Of a stretch of DNA of 64,000 bases, positions 46,114 through 53,861 are shown piece after piece (the first letter of the stretch is position 1; the number at the start of each line of letters is the position of its first letter). A program made the position numbers and the translations under genes. The DNA is taken from contig CAWIBR010000010.1 of the NCBI GenBank assembly GCA_963834425.1, positions 416,888 to 480,887 of the forward strand. Reading direction: 5' to 3'. The notes beneath the pieces were generated by a model. It had not been told where the DNA came from. It was given only the letters and a program-made list of their open reading frames with translations, and ran no database searches. The DNA comes from CAVURS01 sp963834425. GTDB lineage: Bacteria > Actinomycetota > Actinomycetes > Actinomycetales > CAVURS01.

Positions 46114-47706
46114 CTACTTGCCCAGGTCCTTGAGGATCTGCTGGCTGGCCAGCTTGCCCGGCGCGCCCATGACGCAGCCGCCGGGGTGGGTGCCGGAGCC
46201 GCACTGGTAGTAGCCGTCGATCGGCGTGCGGTACTGCGCGTAGCCCGGAGCCGGGCGGAAGAAGTACATCTGCGGGGCGAAGAACTCGCCGGCGAAGATG
46301 TTGCCCTCGGTCAGCCCGACGACCCGCTCGATGTCCAGCGGCGTGACGACCTCGCGGTGGATGACCTTGTCGCCGAACCCCGGGAAGAACGACTCCAGGG
46401 TCGCCTGCACGGTGTCGCCGAAGTTCTGCCGCTCGGTGTCCCAGTCGCTGCCCTTGAGGTGGTACGGCGCGTACTGGACGAAGCACGACATGACGTGCTT
46501 GCCGGGGGGCGCCATGTCCGGGTCGACCGTCGACTGCACCGCGCAGTCGATGTAGGGCCGCTTGCTGTACCAGCCGTACTTCGCGTCGTCGAAGGCCCGC
46601 TCGAGGTACTCCATCGACGGTCCGATGTTGGTGAAGCCGCGGTACTGGTCCTCCCGGCCGCCCAGCGCAGGGAACGGCGGCACCCCGTCGAGAGCGAAGT
46701 TGACCTTGGCCGAGGTGCCCTGGAACTTCATCCGGTCGATGTTCTCCACCAGGTCGCTCGGCAGCTCGCGCGGCTCGACCAGCTGGGTGAACGTACGTCG
46801 CGGATCCAGCGCTGACACAACGGTTTTCGCGCTGAGCTCGGTGCCGTCCTTGAGGGCGACGCCGATCGCGCGGCCCTCCTTGGTGATCACCGAGTCGACG
46901 TCGGCGTCCAGGATGATCTCGGCGCCGAACGACTGGGCGGCGCGGGCCAGCACCTGGGTGAAGCCACCGTTGCCGCCCTTGTGGAACGCCCACGACCCGA
47001 AGTGGCCGTCGTGCTCGCCCATCGAGTGGAAGAGCAGCACCAGGCCGGAGCCCTGCGACATCGGTCCGACCTTGGTGCCGATGATGCCCGAGGAGGCGAG
47101 GTAGCCCTTGAGGATGTCGCTCTCGAAGTAGTCGTCCAGGAAGTCGGCCGCGCTGCCGGTCAGCAGCCGCACCGCGTCGTGCATGACCTTCTGCTCGGCG
47201 CCGCGGAGGTGGCCGGCCAGCCAGGCCAGGTCGTCGAGGTCCTCGGGGGACTTGCCGAAGATGTTCGGCGGCACCCGGTCGAAGAGCGGCTTGATCAGCT
47301 GGCAGACCCGCTCCATGTCGTGCTCGTAGCGGTCCATGGCGTCGGCGTCGTGCCGGCTGTGCCGCATGATCTCGCGCAGGTTCTCGTCGCGGTCCTGGCC
47401 GAGCAGCAGGTAGTCGCCGTTCTCCATCGGCGCGAACGAGCTCGGCATCAGGATCGGCATGAAGCCGTTCTTGACCAGGTCGAGCTCCTGGATGATGTCC
47501 GGCCGCAGCAGGCTGAGCGCGTAGGAGAACGTCGTGAAGTGGAAGCCCGGCACGAGCTCCTCGGTGATCGCCGCGCCGCCGACCAGGTGCCGGCGCTCGA
47601 GGATCAGCGTCTTCAGGCCGGCCTTGGCCAGGTAGGCGCCGTTGACCAGGCCGTTGTGGCCGCCGCCGACGACGATCGCGTCGTACTTCTTGTCCTTGGG
47701 TGCCAT
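46114..47706 (-). CDS. FAD-dependent oxidoreductase (phytoene-desaturase-like), copy 1, complete
   Basis: 530 residues, unbroken. N-terminal FAD loop KYDAIVVGGGHNGLVNGAYL with LKTLILERRHLVGGAAITEE. The C-terminus GSGTHPGGCVMGAPGKLASQQ is the second FAD signature (CrtI/amine-oxidase-like, HPGG). Middle region: SSGIIGTKVGPMSQGSGLV and GGNGGFTQVLARAAQSFGAE. Such CrtI-like proteins oxidise C-C or C-N bonds. Its ATG overlaps the stop of the GcvT-like gene (TGATG), so the two are coupled. Inference: it supplies an oxidised substrate or consumes the product of a folate-linked methyl or formaldehyde transfer. The first ~276 codons are duplicated at 49391-50224. Confidence 0.88.
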   Translation of the reverse strand: MAPKDKKYDAIVVGGGHNGLVNGAYLAKAGLKTLILERRHLVGGAAITEELVPGFHFTTFSYALSLLRPDIIQELDLVKNGFMPILMPSSFAPMENGDYLLLGQDRDENLREIMRHSRHDADAMDRYEHDMERVCQLIKPLFDRVPPNIFGKSPEDLDDLAWLAGHLRGAEQKVMHDAVRLLTGSAADFLDDYFESDILKGYLASSGIIGTKVGPMSQGSGLVLLFHSMGEHDGHFGSWAFHKGGNGGFTQVLARAAQSFGAEIILDADVDSVITKEGRAIGVALKDGTELSAKTVVSALDPRRTFTQLVEPRELPSDLVENIDRMKFQGTSAKVNFALDGVPPFPALGGREDQYRGFTNIGPSMEYLERAFDDAKYGWYSKRPYIDCAVQSTVDPDMAPPGKHVMSCFVQYAPYHLKGSDWDTERQNFGDTVQATLESFFPGFGDKVIHREVVTPLDIERVVGLTEGNIFAGEFFAPQMYFFRPAPGYAQYRTPIDGYYQCGSGTHPGGCVMGAPGKLASQQILKDLGK

Positions 47707-48913
47707 CAGGCGCTCGCCGTCTTTCGTGGGGGGTTGAACAGAGGCAGCTTGGTCACGTTGGCCGCGACCGTCTCGTAGTGGTGGTTGACCGTGAGCTCGA
47801 GGTTGACCTTGGAGCCGAGCTCGGCGTGCTTCGGGCGCCACCCGCGCGAGGGCGATGTGCCGCTGCAGCATCGGGGAGTACATCAAGGACGTGGCGTAGC
47901 CGATCCGGCGCACCCTTGTCGTCGTACAACATCGACTCGTAGTCGAGCGGGGTCTCGTCCTTGGGCGGGATCAGGCCGGCCTCGTTGTAGAGCCGGTTCC
48001 AGTCCTGCCAGTCGAGGTGCAGGCCGACGGTGGCCCAGCGCGAGGTCTTGTGCTTGATCTCGCGGCGGATCGCGTCGCGGCCGATGAACGGCCGGTCGGT
48101 GGCGTCGAGGTCCTTGAGCATCCAGCCGAAGCCGAGCTCCTTGGCGGTGACCCGCTCGGAGTCGTTGAAGGCGAAGCGGCTGGAGTGGAACTCGACGTTG
48201 ATCAGCACCAGGCCGGCCTCGATGCGGGCCATCAGCAGGGCTTCCTCGCCGAACGGCCGCATGCCGTAAGGGGTTCCGACCTTGATCACCGCGTCGAGCA
48301 CCTCGATGGCGTCGTCGGCCGGGACGTTGATCTCGTAGCCGAGGTCGCCGGTGTAGCCGGTGCGCGAGATGGTCACCGGCGCCTTGCCGATCTTGGTGTT
48401 GACCAGGCCGAAGAACGGCAGGTCGGTGACCTCGGGCGCCAGCTGCGCGAGGATCTCGCGCGAGCGCGGGCCCTGCAGGGCGAGGATGCCGTGCTGCTCG
48501 CTGACGTCCTCGATCTCGACCTGCAGCCGGCCGACCAGGTCGCGCAGGTAGCCGACGTTGGGCTCGGCGCAGGTCAGCAGGAACTCGTTGTCGGAGTGCC
48601 GGAAGAGCACGCCGTCCTCGAGGATGTAGCCGGCGTCGTCGCTCCACACGGTGTACTGCGCGCGGCCCGGGCGGCAGGTGCGGATGTCGCGGGTCATCAC
48701 GCCGGCCAGGAAGCGCTCGGCGTCCTTGCCGCGGATCCAGTGCTTGTAGAGCGGCGAGGTGTCGAAGAACCCGGCGCTGTTGCGGATGCCGAAGTACTCG
48801 TGCTTGGCCGACGTGTCGTAGCGCTGCGCGGACAGGTAGCCGGCCCAGTGGCCGTAGAGGCCGGTGGTGTTCAGCTCGCTGAGCCGTTCGTGGAAGGGCG
48901 TGGTCTTGATCAT
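47706..48913 (-). CDS. GcvT-like aminomethyltransferase, copy 1; two frame shifts
   Basis: About 401 residues when two extra bases (near 47838 and 47912) are removed by comparison with copy 2. N-terminus MIKTTPFHERLSELNTTGLY; folate-binding T-protein features: YFGIRNSAGFFDTSPLYKHW, LALQGPRSREILAQLAP, ISRTGYTGDLGYEINVPADD, MRPFGEEALLMARIEAGL and the C-terminal domain GRDAIRREIKHKTSRWATV. Known members move one-carbon units from N-, O- or S-methyl donors to tetrahydrofolate. It differs from copy 2 at about nine residues (for example HWAGY versus HWSGY). Preceded by a divergent TetR with an operator. Confidence 0.82.
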
Positions 48914-48958
48914 CGCTCCGAACTCTCCAGTCCTCGGGTGTCGGCGAGCCTAGTGGCT

Positions 48959-48978
48959 TATTGGACGCTTGCGCAATA
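48959..48978. promoter_or_regulatory. TetR operator, copy 1
   Basis: TATTG (48959-48963), 10 nt, CAATA (48974-48978): an inverted repeat between the divergent GcvT-like and TetR genes, identical in copy 2. It overlaps the region upstream of the TetR promoter box TACAGT (48985-48990, 7 nt from ATG 48998). Confidence 0.6.
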
Positions 48979-48997
48979 GTCCTCTACAGTGCGCGGC

Positions 48998-49390
48998 ATG
49001 ACCCGGATGAGCCCGGCCGACCGGCTGGACGTCATCATCGACGCCGCCCTCGCGGTGATGCTGCGCAAGGGCATGGCGAGTACGACGGTGCGCGACGTCG
49101 CCGAGCGAGATGGGCACCTCGAGCGGGCTGATCCACCACTACGTCGCCTCGATGGACGACCTGCTGGCCGCGGCGTTCGAGCGGGCGGCGGGCCAGGACC
49201 TGGCGGCGACCGCGGGAGGCGATGTGCGGCGGACCGCGGATCGGGTCCGGGAGTGCGGGGCCGGTCGAGCGGCTGGCCCGGTTCTTCGACGGCTACGCCC
49301 GGGCCGACCAGGACTGGGCCTTCCAGCTCTGGCTGGACGCCTGGGCCGAGGCCGCGCGCCGCCCGGCCGTGCGGGCCACGTCGCATCGCG
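48998..49390 (+). pseudogene. TetR-family regulator, copy 1, frame-shifted and truncated
   Basis: It starts as copy 2 does (MTRMSPADRLDVIIDAALAV, VMLRKGMASTTVRDVAE) with an intact HTH first half. Compared with copy 2, an extra C near 49106 shifts the frame within the HTH, and another base near 49257 shifts it again. The sequence RLARFFDGYARADQDWAFQL to AEAARRPAVRATSHR follows, and homology then ends abruptly at about 49390 where oxidoreductase copy 2 begins in antisense. The last ~85 residues of the ligand domain are absent. As written it cannot make a functional repressor; an assembly artefact is a real alternative. Confidence 0.75.
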
Positions 49391-50224
49391 CGCCTCCTTG
49401 GTGATCACCGAGTCGACGTCGGCGTCCAGGATGATCTCCGCGCCGAACGACTGGGCGGCGCGGGCCAGCACCTGGGTGAAGCCGCCGTTGCCGCCCTTGT
49501 GGAACGCCCACGACCCGAAGTGGCCGTCGTGCTCGCCCATCGAGTGGAAGAGCAGCACCAGGCCGGAGCCCTGCGACATCGGTCCGACCTTGGTGCCGAT
49601 GATGCCCGAGGAGGCGAGGTAGCCCTTGAGGATGTCGCTCTCGAAGTAGTCGTCCAGGAAGTCGGCCGCGCTGCCGGTCAGCAGCCGTACGGCGTCATGC
49701 ATGACCTTCTGCTCGGCGCCGCGGAGGTGGCCGGCCAGCCAGGCCAGGTCGTCCAGGTCCTCGGGGGACTTGCCGAAGATGTTCGGCGGGACCCGGTCGA
49801 AGAGCGGCTTGATCAGCTGGCAGACCCGCTCCATGTCGTGCTCGTAGCGGTCCATCGCGTCGGCGTCGTGCCGGCTGTGGCGCATGATCTCGCGCAGGTT
49901 CTCGTCGCGGTCCTGGCCGAGCAGCAGGTAGTCGCCGTTCTCCATCGGCGCGAACGAGCTGGGCATCAGGATCGGCATGAAGCCGCTCTTGACCAGCTCG
50001 AGCTCCTGGATGATGTCCGGCCGCAACAGGCTGAGCGCGTAGGAGAACGTCGTGAAGTGGAAGCCCGGCACGAGCTCCTCGGTGATCGCCGCGCCGCCGA
50101 CCAGGTGCCGGCGCTCGAGGATCAGCGTCTTCAGGCCGGCCTTGGCCAGGTAGGCGCCGTTGACCAGGCCGTTGTGGCCGCCGCCGACGACGATCGCGTC
50201 GTACTTCTTGTCCTTGGGTGCCAT
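49391..50224 (-). pseudogene. FAD-dependent oxidoreductase, copy 2, C-terminal half missing
   Basis: Begins like copy 1 with the FAD loop (KYDAIVVGGGHNGLVNGAYL) and runs unbroken to EIILDADVDSVITKE, about 276 residues, then enters TetR copy-1 antisense sequence instead of RAIGVALKDG. The second FAD-signature half (HPGG region) is absent, so no working enzyme is expected. Differences from copy 1 are mostly synonymous; protein changes include ELDLVKNG to ELELVKSG. Its ATG overlaps the GcvT-like copy 2 stop exactly as in copy 1. Confidence 0.78.
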
Positions 50225-51429
50225 CAGGCGCTCGCCGTCTTTCGTGGGGGGTTGAACAGAGGCAGCTTGGTCACGTTGGCCGCGACCGTCTCGTAGTGGT
50301 GGTTGACCGTGAGCTCGAGGTTGACCTTGGAGCCGAGCTCGGCGTGCTTCGGGGCGACCCGCGCGAGGGCGATGTGCCGCTGGAGCATCGGGGAGTACAT
50401 GAGGGACGTCGCGTAGCCGACCCGGCCACCCTTGTCGTCGTACAACATCGACTCGTAGTCGAGCGGGGTCTCGTCCTTGGGCGGGATCAGGCCGGCCTCG
50501 TTGTAGAGCCGGTTCCAGTCCTGCCAGTCCAGGTGCAGCCCGACGGTGGCCCAGCGCGAGGTCTTGTGCTTGAGCTCGCGCCGGATCGCGTCGCGGCCGA
50601 TGAACGGCCGGTCGGTGGCGTCGATGTCCTTGAGCATCCAGCCGAAACCGAGCTCCTTGGCGGTGACGCGCTCGGAGTCGTTGAAGGCGAAGCGGCTGGA
50701 GTGGAACTCGACGTTGATCAGCACCAGGCCGGCCTCGATGCGGGCCATCAGCAGGGCTTCCTCGCCGAATGGCCGCATGCCGTAAGGCGTTCCGACCTTG
50801 ATCACCTTGTCGAGCACCTCGATGGCGTGCTCGGCCGGGACGTTGATCTCGTAGCCGAGGTCGCCGGTGTAGCCGGTGCGCGAGATGGTGACCGGTGCCT
50901 TGCCGATCTTGGTGTTGACCAGGCCGAAGAACGGCAGGTCGGTGACCTCGGGCGCCAGCAGCGCGAGGATCTCGCGCGAGCGCGGGCCCTGCAGGGCCAG
51001 GATGCCGTGCTGCTCGCTGACGTCCTCGATCTCGACCTGCAGCCGGCCGACCAGGTCGCGCAGGTAGCCGACGTTGGGCTCGGCGCTGGTCAGCAGGAAC
51101 TCGTTCTCGGAGTGCCGGAAGAGCACGCCGTCCTCGAGGATGTAGCCGGCGTCGTCGCTCCACACGGTGTACTGCGCGCGGCCGGGGCGGCAGGTGCGGA
51201 TGTCGCGCGTCATCACGCCGGCCAGGAAGCGCTCGGCGTCCTTGCCGCGGATCCAGTGCTTGTAGAGCGGCGAGGTGTCGAAGAACCCGGCGCTGTTGCG
51301 GATGCCGAAGTACTCGTGCTTGGCCGACGTGTCGTAGCGCTGCGCGGACAGGTAGCCGGACCAGTGGCCGTAGAGGCCCGTGGTGTTCAGCTCGCTGAGC
51401 CGTTCGTGGAAGGGCGTGGTCTTGATCAT
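50224..51429 (-). CDS. GcvT-like aminomethyltransferase, copy 2, intact
   Basis: 401 residues, unbroken. Same domain order as copy 1: folate-binding N-terminal and middle domains (FFDTSPLYKHWIRGKDAERF, DVSEQHGILALQGPRSREIL, ISRTGYTGDLGYEINVPAE) and the C-terminal beta-barrel (GRDAIRRELKHKTSRWATV through GYATSLMYSPMLQRHIALAR). The catalytic Asp of glycine-cleavage T-protein cannot be placed by eye. No gcvH or gcvP is nearby, so it is probably not glycine cleavage but a demethylase or one-carbon transfer with the adjoining oxidoreductase. Divergent from TetR copy 2 with the TATTG/CAATA operator between. Confidence 0.88.
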   Translation of the reverse strand: MIKTTPFHERLSELNTTGLYGHWSGYLSAQRYDTSAKHEYFGIRNSAGFFDTSPLYKHWIRGKDAERFLAGVMTRDIRTCRPGRAQYTVWSDDAGYILEDGVLFRHSENEFLLTSAEPNVGYLRDLVGRLQVEIEDVSEQHGILALQGPRSREILALLAPEVTDLPFFGLVNTKIGKAPVTISRTGYTGDLGYEINVPAEHAIEVLDKVIKVGTPYGMRPFGEEALLMARIEAGLVLINVEFHSSRFAFNDSERVTAKELGFGWMLKDIDATDRPFIGRDAIRRELKHKTSRWATVGLHLDWQDWNRLYNEAGLIPPKDETPLDYESMLYDDKGGRVGYATSLMYSPMLQRHIALARVAPKHAELGSKVNLELTVNHHYETVAANVTKLPLFNPPRKTASA

Positions 51430-51474
51430 CGCTCCGAACTCTCCAGTCCTCGGGTGTCGGCGAGCCTAGTGGCT

Positions 51475-51494
51475 TATTGGACGCTTGCGCAATA
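51475..51494. promoter_or_regulatory. TetR operator, copy 2
   Basis: TATTG (51475-51479), 10 nt, CAATA (51490-51494), same as copy 1. A leaderless TACAGT box (51501-51506) lies 7 nt before the TetR ATG at 51514, so a bound repressor would block both promoters. Confidence 0.65.
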
Positions 51495-51513
51495 GTCCTC
51501 TACAGTTCGCGGC

Positions 51514-52179
51514 ATGACCCGGATGAGCCCGGCCGACCGGCTGGACGTCATCATCGACGCCGCCCTCGCGGTGATGCTGCGCAAGGGCATGGCGAGTACG
51601 ACGGTGCGCGACGTCGCCGAGGAGATGGGCACCTCCAGCGGGCTGATCCACCACTACGTCGCCTCGATGGACGAGCTCCTGGCGGCGGCGTTCGAGCGAG
51701 CCGCGGGCCAGGATCTGGTGGCGACCCGCGCCGCGATGGCTGCTGGTGCGGCGGGTCCGGCCGGTTCGGCGGGCACTGCTTCGGCTGAGTGGGGGCCGGT
51801 GCAGCGGCTGGCCCGGTTCTTCGACGGCTATGCCCGGGCCGACCAGGACTGGGCCTTCCAGCTCTGGCTGGACGCCTGGGCCGAGGCGGCGCGCCGGCCG
51901 GCGGTGCGGGCGACCTCGCACCGGCTCAACGTCGCGTGGCAGGAGCTGATCGCGGCGACCATCCGCGACGGCGTGGCCGAGGGCGTCATGACCTGCGATG
52001 CACCGGACGACGTGGCCTGGCGGGTGCTGTCGCTGCTGGACGGCCTGACCCTGCAGGCGGTCGCGCACCGCACCTCGATCGACCGTGACGCCGTGATCGA
52101 GTGGGGCGCGTCGTACGCCGAGTCTGAGCTCGGGCTCCCGGCCGGCGCCCTCGCGCCCCGGGCTCACGTGCCCGCCTGA
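51514..52179 (+). CDS. TetR-family transcriptional regulator, copy 2, complete
   Basis: 221 residues, unbroken. HTH: RLDVIIDAALAVMLRKGMAS with TTVRDVAEEMGTSSGLIHHY (recognition helix) and VASMDELLAAAFERAAGQDL. The ligand domain continues RLARFFDGYARADQDWAFQL, HRLNVAWQELIAATIRDGVA and DDVAWRVLSLLDGLTLQAVA. Betaine/choline-type TetR regulators (BetI-like) share this look, which would fit an N-methyl substrate for the GcvT-like partner, but that is only inference. It is divergent from GcvT-like copy 2, with the operator between, so it most likely represses that operon and itself. Confidence 0.9.
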   Translation: MTRMSPADRLDVIIDAALAVMLRKGMASTTVRDVAEEMGTSSGLIHHYVASMDELLAAAFERAAGQDLVATRAAMAAGAAGPAGSAGTASAEWGPVQRLARFFDGYARADQDWAFQLWLDAWAEAARRPAVRATSHRLNVAWQELIAATIRDGVAEGVMTCDAPDDVAWRVLSLLDGLTLQAVAHRTSIDRDAVIEWGASYAESELGLPAGALAPRAHVPA

Positions 52180-52185
52180 TTCTGA

Positions 52186-52737
52186 TTACGGCACGAGCCG
52201 AAGCAGCTCCGCGGCAACGGCATTGAGCGGGTCGACGCTGCCCTCGGCTCGGCACAGGATGAGCGCGCCCTCCATGCCGGCCAGCGTGGTCAGCCCGATC
52301 GAGCGCGCCCGGGCCGCGGGGATGCCGAGCCGCTCCAGCTGCTCGGCAAGGAGCCCGGCCCAGGCGCGGAACGTCTCGCGTGCGACCTCGATCAGGCCGT
52401 CGTCCGCGCCCGAGTCGATGGCCACGCCGGCGACCACGCAGCCCGTCGTACCGCGTGAGCTGAGCACCACCTGACGCCACATGTCGATGAACCGCTCGAG
52501 GACGTCGCGCGGCGTCGCGAACTCGCCGGCGGCCTGGTGGGCCAGCACCCGGTCGGACGTCCAGCGGACGGCGTCCTGCGCCAGCTGATGCTTGCCGTCA
52601 GGAAAGTGATGGTAGATCGACCCGCGAGGTGCGCCGCTGTCGGCGAGGACGTCCGAGAACGACGTCGCGCTCACCCCGCGCTGGGCGATCAACGACGCGG
52701 CACTGCGGACCATCCGCTCGCGGCTGTCGCCGGACAT
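52186..52737 (-). CDS. TetR-family transcriptional regulator (AcrR/YxaF-like)
   Basis: 183 residues from ATG 52737, chosen because GGAGGTGGAG abuts it; an upstream ATG at 52776 is weaker. HTH: RMVRSAASLIAQRGVSATSF and SDVLADSGAPRGSIYHHFPD with GKHQLAQDAVRWTSDRVLAH. C-terminal domain includes TTGCVVAGVAIDSGADDGLI and LAEQLERLGIPAARARSIGL. The GSIYHHFPxGK pattern is typical of YxaF/LmrA-like repressors of small stress operons. It is divergent from the tautomerase gene with two TATGACGA repeats between, its probable operator. Confidence 0.88.
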   Translation of the reverse strand: MSGDSRERMVRSAASLIAQRGVSATSFSDVLADSGAPRGSIYHHFPDGKHQLAQDAVRWTSDRVLAHQAAGEFATPRDVLERFIDMWRQVVLSSRGTTGCVVAGVAIDSGADDGLIEVARETFRAWAGLLAEQLERLGIPAARARSIGLTTLAGMEGALILCRAEGSVDPLNAVAAELLRLVP

Positions 52738-52761
52738 CTCCACCTCCCGGTCGGGGTTGAC

Positions 52762-52808
52762 TATGACGATCGACATAGGGCATGCTCGGGCTCAGGTCGA
52801 TATGACGA
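52762..52808. promoter_or_regulatory. Repeated TATGACGA motif between divergent TetR and tautomerase
   Basis: TATGACGA occurs at 52762-52769 and 52801-52808, 39 bp apart. Each is followed by a partial complement (TCGACATA and CCATCATA), i.e. two similar dyads. Probable binding sites of the adjacent TetR protein. Unusually A/T-rich for this genome. Confidence 0.55.
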
Positions 52809-52844
52809 CCATCATAACCAGTCGTGAGCGCAGGAGGAACTGCC

Positions 52845-53267
52845 ATGCCGATGATCGATGTGTACGCCGTCACGGGGACGTTCAGTGACAAGCACCAGCT
52901 GGCCCAGGACGCCGCGAAGGTCGTCATGAAATGGGAGCAGGTGCCGGAGATCAACCTCTTCAAGGACAACACCGCGGCCTTCGTCCACGACTTGCCCACC
53001 GACTCCATCTCGAACGCGGCCGGGGACAGCAACTACGTGCGGGTCCAGGTGCTGACACCGGTGGGCGTCCTCGATCGCGACAAGCAGCTCGGGGTCGTGC
53101 GCGAGCTGACCGACCTGGTCGCGACCGCGGCCGGCGACCCGACGCTGGTCGACCGCACCTGGGTGCTGATCTCGGAGTCGCCCGAGGGCGGCTGGGGGAT
53201 CGACGGCCATGCCAACACCAGCGCGGACATCGTCGCGGCGGCTCGCGCCGAGCTCTCCGGCAGCTGA
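52845..53267 (+). CDS. Tautomerase family protein
   Basis: 140 residues; ATG 52845 follows AGGAGG. After Met removal the first residue is Pro (PMIDVYAVTGTFSDKHQLA), the catalytic base of 4-oxalocrotonate tautomerase-like enzymes. It has two beta-alpha-beta-like halves (VRVQVLTPVGVLDRDKQLGV and ELTDLVATAAGDPTLVDRTW), ending GGWGIDGHANTSADIVAAAR, which matches the longer tautomerase subfamily. The reaction is keto-enol tautomerisation or a promiscuous relative. Controlled, by position, by the TetR gene at 52186. Unbroken. Confidence 0.85.
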   Translation: MPMIDVYAVTGTFSDKHQLAQDAAKVVMKWEQVPEINLFKDNTAAFVHDLPTDSISNAAGDSNYVRVQVLTPVGVLDRDKQLGVVRELTDLVATAAGDPTLVDRTWVLISESPEGGWGIDGHANTSADIVAAARAELSGS

Positions 53268-53366
53268 CCTCCCGCCACGACTCCGGCGGGCAGAAGTAGT
53301 CGATATCGGCGTCCCGGAGCCGGGGACCGGGGGTTCGGCCCGCTGAGTTGGCGGCTGGGCCGGGGG

Positions 53367-53804
53367 TCAGAGGGTGTCGACCAGGTCGTCGAGGATCCGG
53401 CGGAACTGGGCGTAGCGCCGCGGCCCGACCCGCTCGGCCCAGTCGTCCTCGATCTGCCGGATGCGGGCGGCCACGGCGGCGGCCGTGCGATCGCCGAGCG
53501 GGGTGCGGACGACGATGCGGGTCCGCCGATCAGCCGGGTCGGCGCGGACCCGCAGGTGGCCGGTGCCCGTGAGGTAGGTGACGAACTGGCCGCTCGCCTG
53601 CTTGGTCATGCTCAGGCGCTCGCCGAGCTCGGTGATCGTGATCCCCTCGGGTGGGACCTCCGACAGCATCCGGAAGTGCGACTGCCGCAGGCCGTTCCAG
53701 TCTTCAGCCGCCATCGTCGATCGGATCGCCTGCATCAACCGGCCCATCTGCGAGGCGATGTGCTGCTCTCCGGCTCGGACGGGAGCGCTCTTGACGGCGG
53801 TCAT
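53367..53804 (-). CDS. MarR-family transcriptional regulator
   Basis: 145 residues. Winged helix: GLRQSHFRMLSEVPPEGITI with TELGERLSMTKQASGQFVTY and the wing GHLRVRADPADRRTRIVVRT (the DxRxxR salt-bridge motif). C-terminal dimer helix: RIRQIEDDWAERVGPRRYAQ. The start ATG 53804 has TAAAGT 6 nt upstream, so it is probably leaderless. It is divergent from a phosphotransferase gene, with a large palindrome in the 57-bp gap. MarR proteins usually respond to phenolic or antibiotic-like ligands; the ligand here is unknown. Confidence 0.88.
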   Translation of the reverse strand: MTAVKSAPVRAGEQHIASQMGRLMQAIRSTMAAEDWNGLRQSHFRMLSEVPPEGITITELGERLSMTKQASGQFVTYLTGTGHLRVRADPADRRTRIVVRTPLGDRTAAAVAARIRQIEDDWAERVGPRRYAQFRRILDDLVDTL

Positions 53805-53823
53805 AAAGTTACTTTACCTTCGT

Positions 53824-53850
53824 GATGTAGGAAAGCAACTTTCCTACATC
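53824..53850. promoter_or_regulatory. Perfect 12-bp-arm palindrome, probable MarR operator
   Basis: GATGTAGGAAAG (53824-53835), CAA, CTTTCCTACATC (53839-53850): perfect arms, 3-nt spacer, between divergent MarR and phosphotransferase genes. It adjoins the GGAGG of the rightward gene. The A/T content is high against the background. Expected to bind the MarR dimer and control both genes. Confidence 0.75.
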
Positions 53851-53861
53851 GGAGGTGCATC

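Larger units (their letters stand above)
46872..51905. repeat. Diverged tandem duplication, two units of about 2.5 kb
   Basis: Segment 46872-49390 recurs at 49391-51905, offset about 2516 bp. Each unit contains the oxidoreductase 5' part, the GcvT-like gene, their promoter/operator and the TetR 5' part. The copies differ at scattered positions, mostly third codon positions, by a few percent by eye. Only unit 1 has the oxidoreductase 3' end, and only unit 2 the TetR 3' end. The junction near 49390 has short ATCGCGCG similarity to the unit start. Confidence 0.85.
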
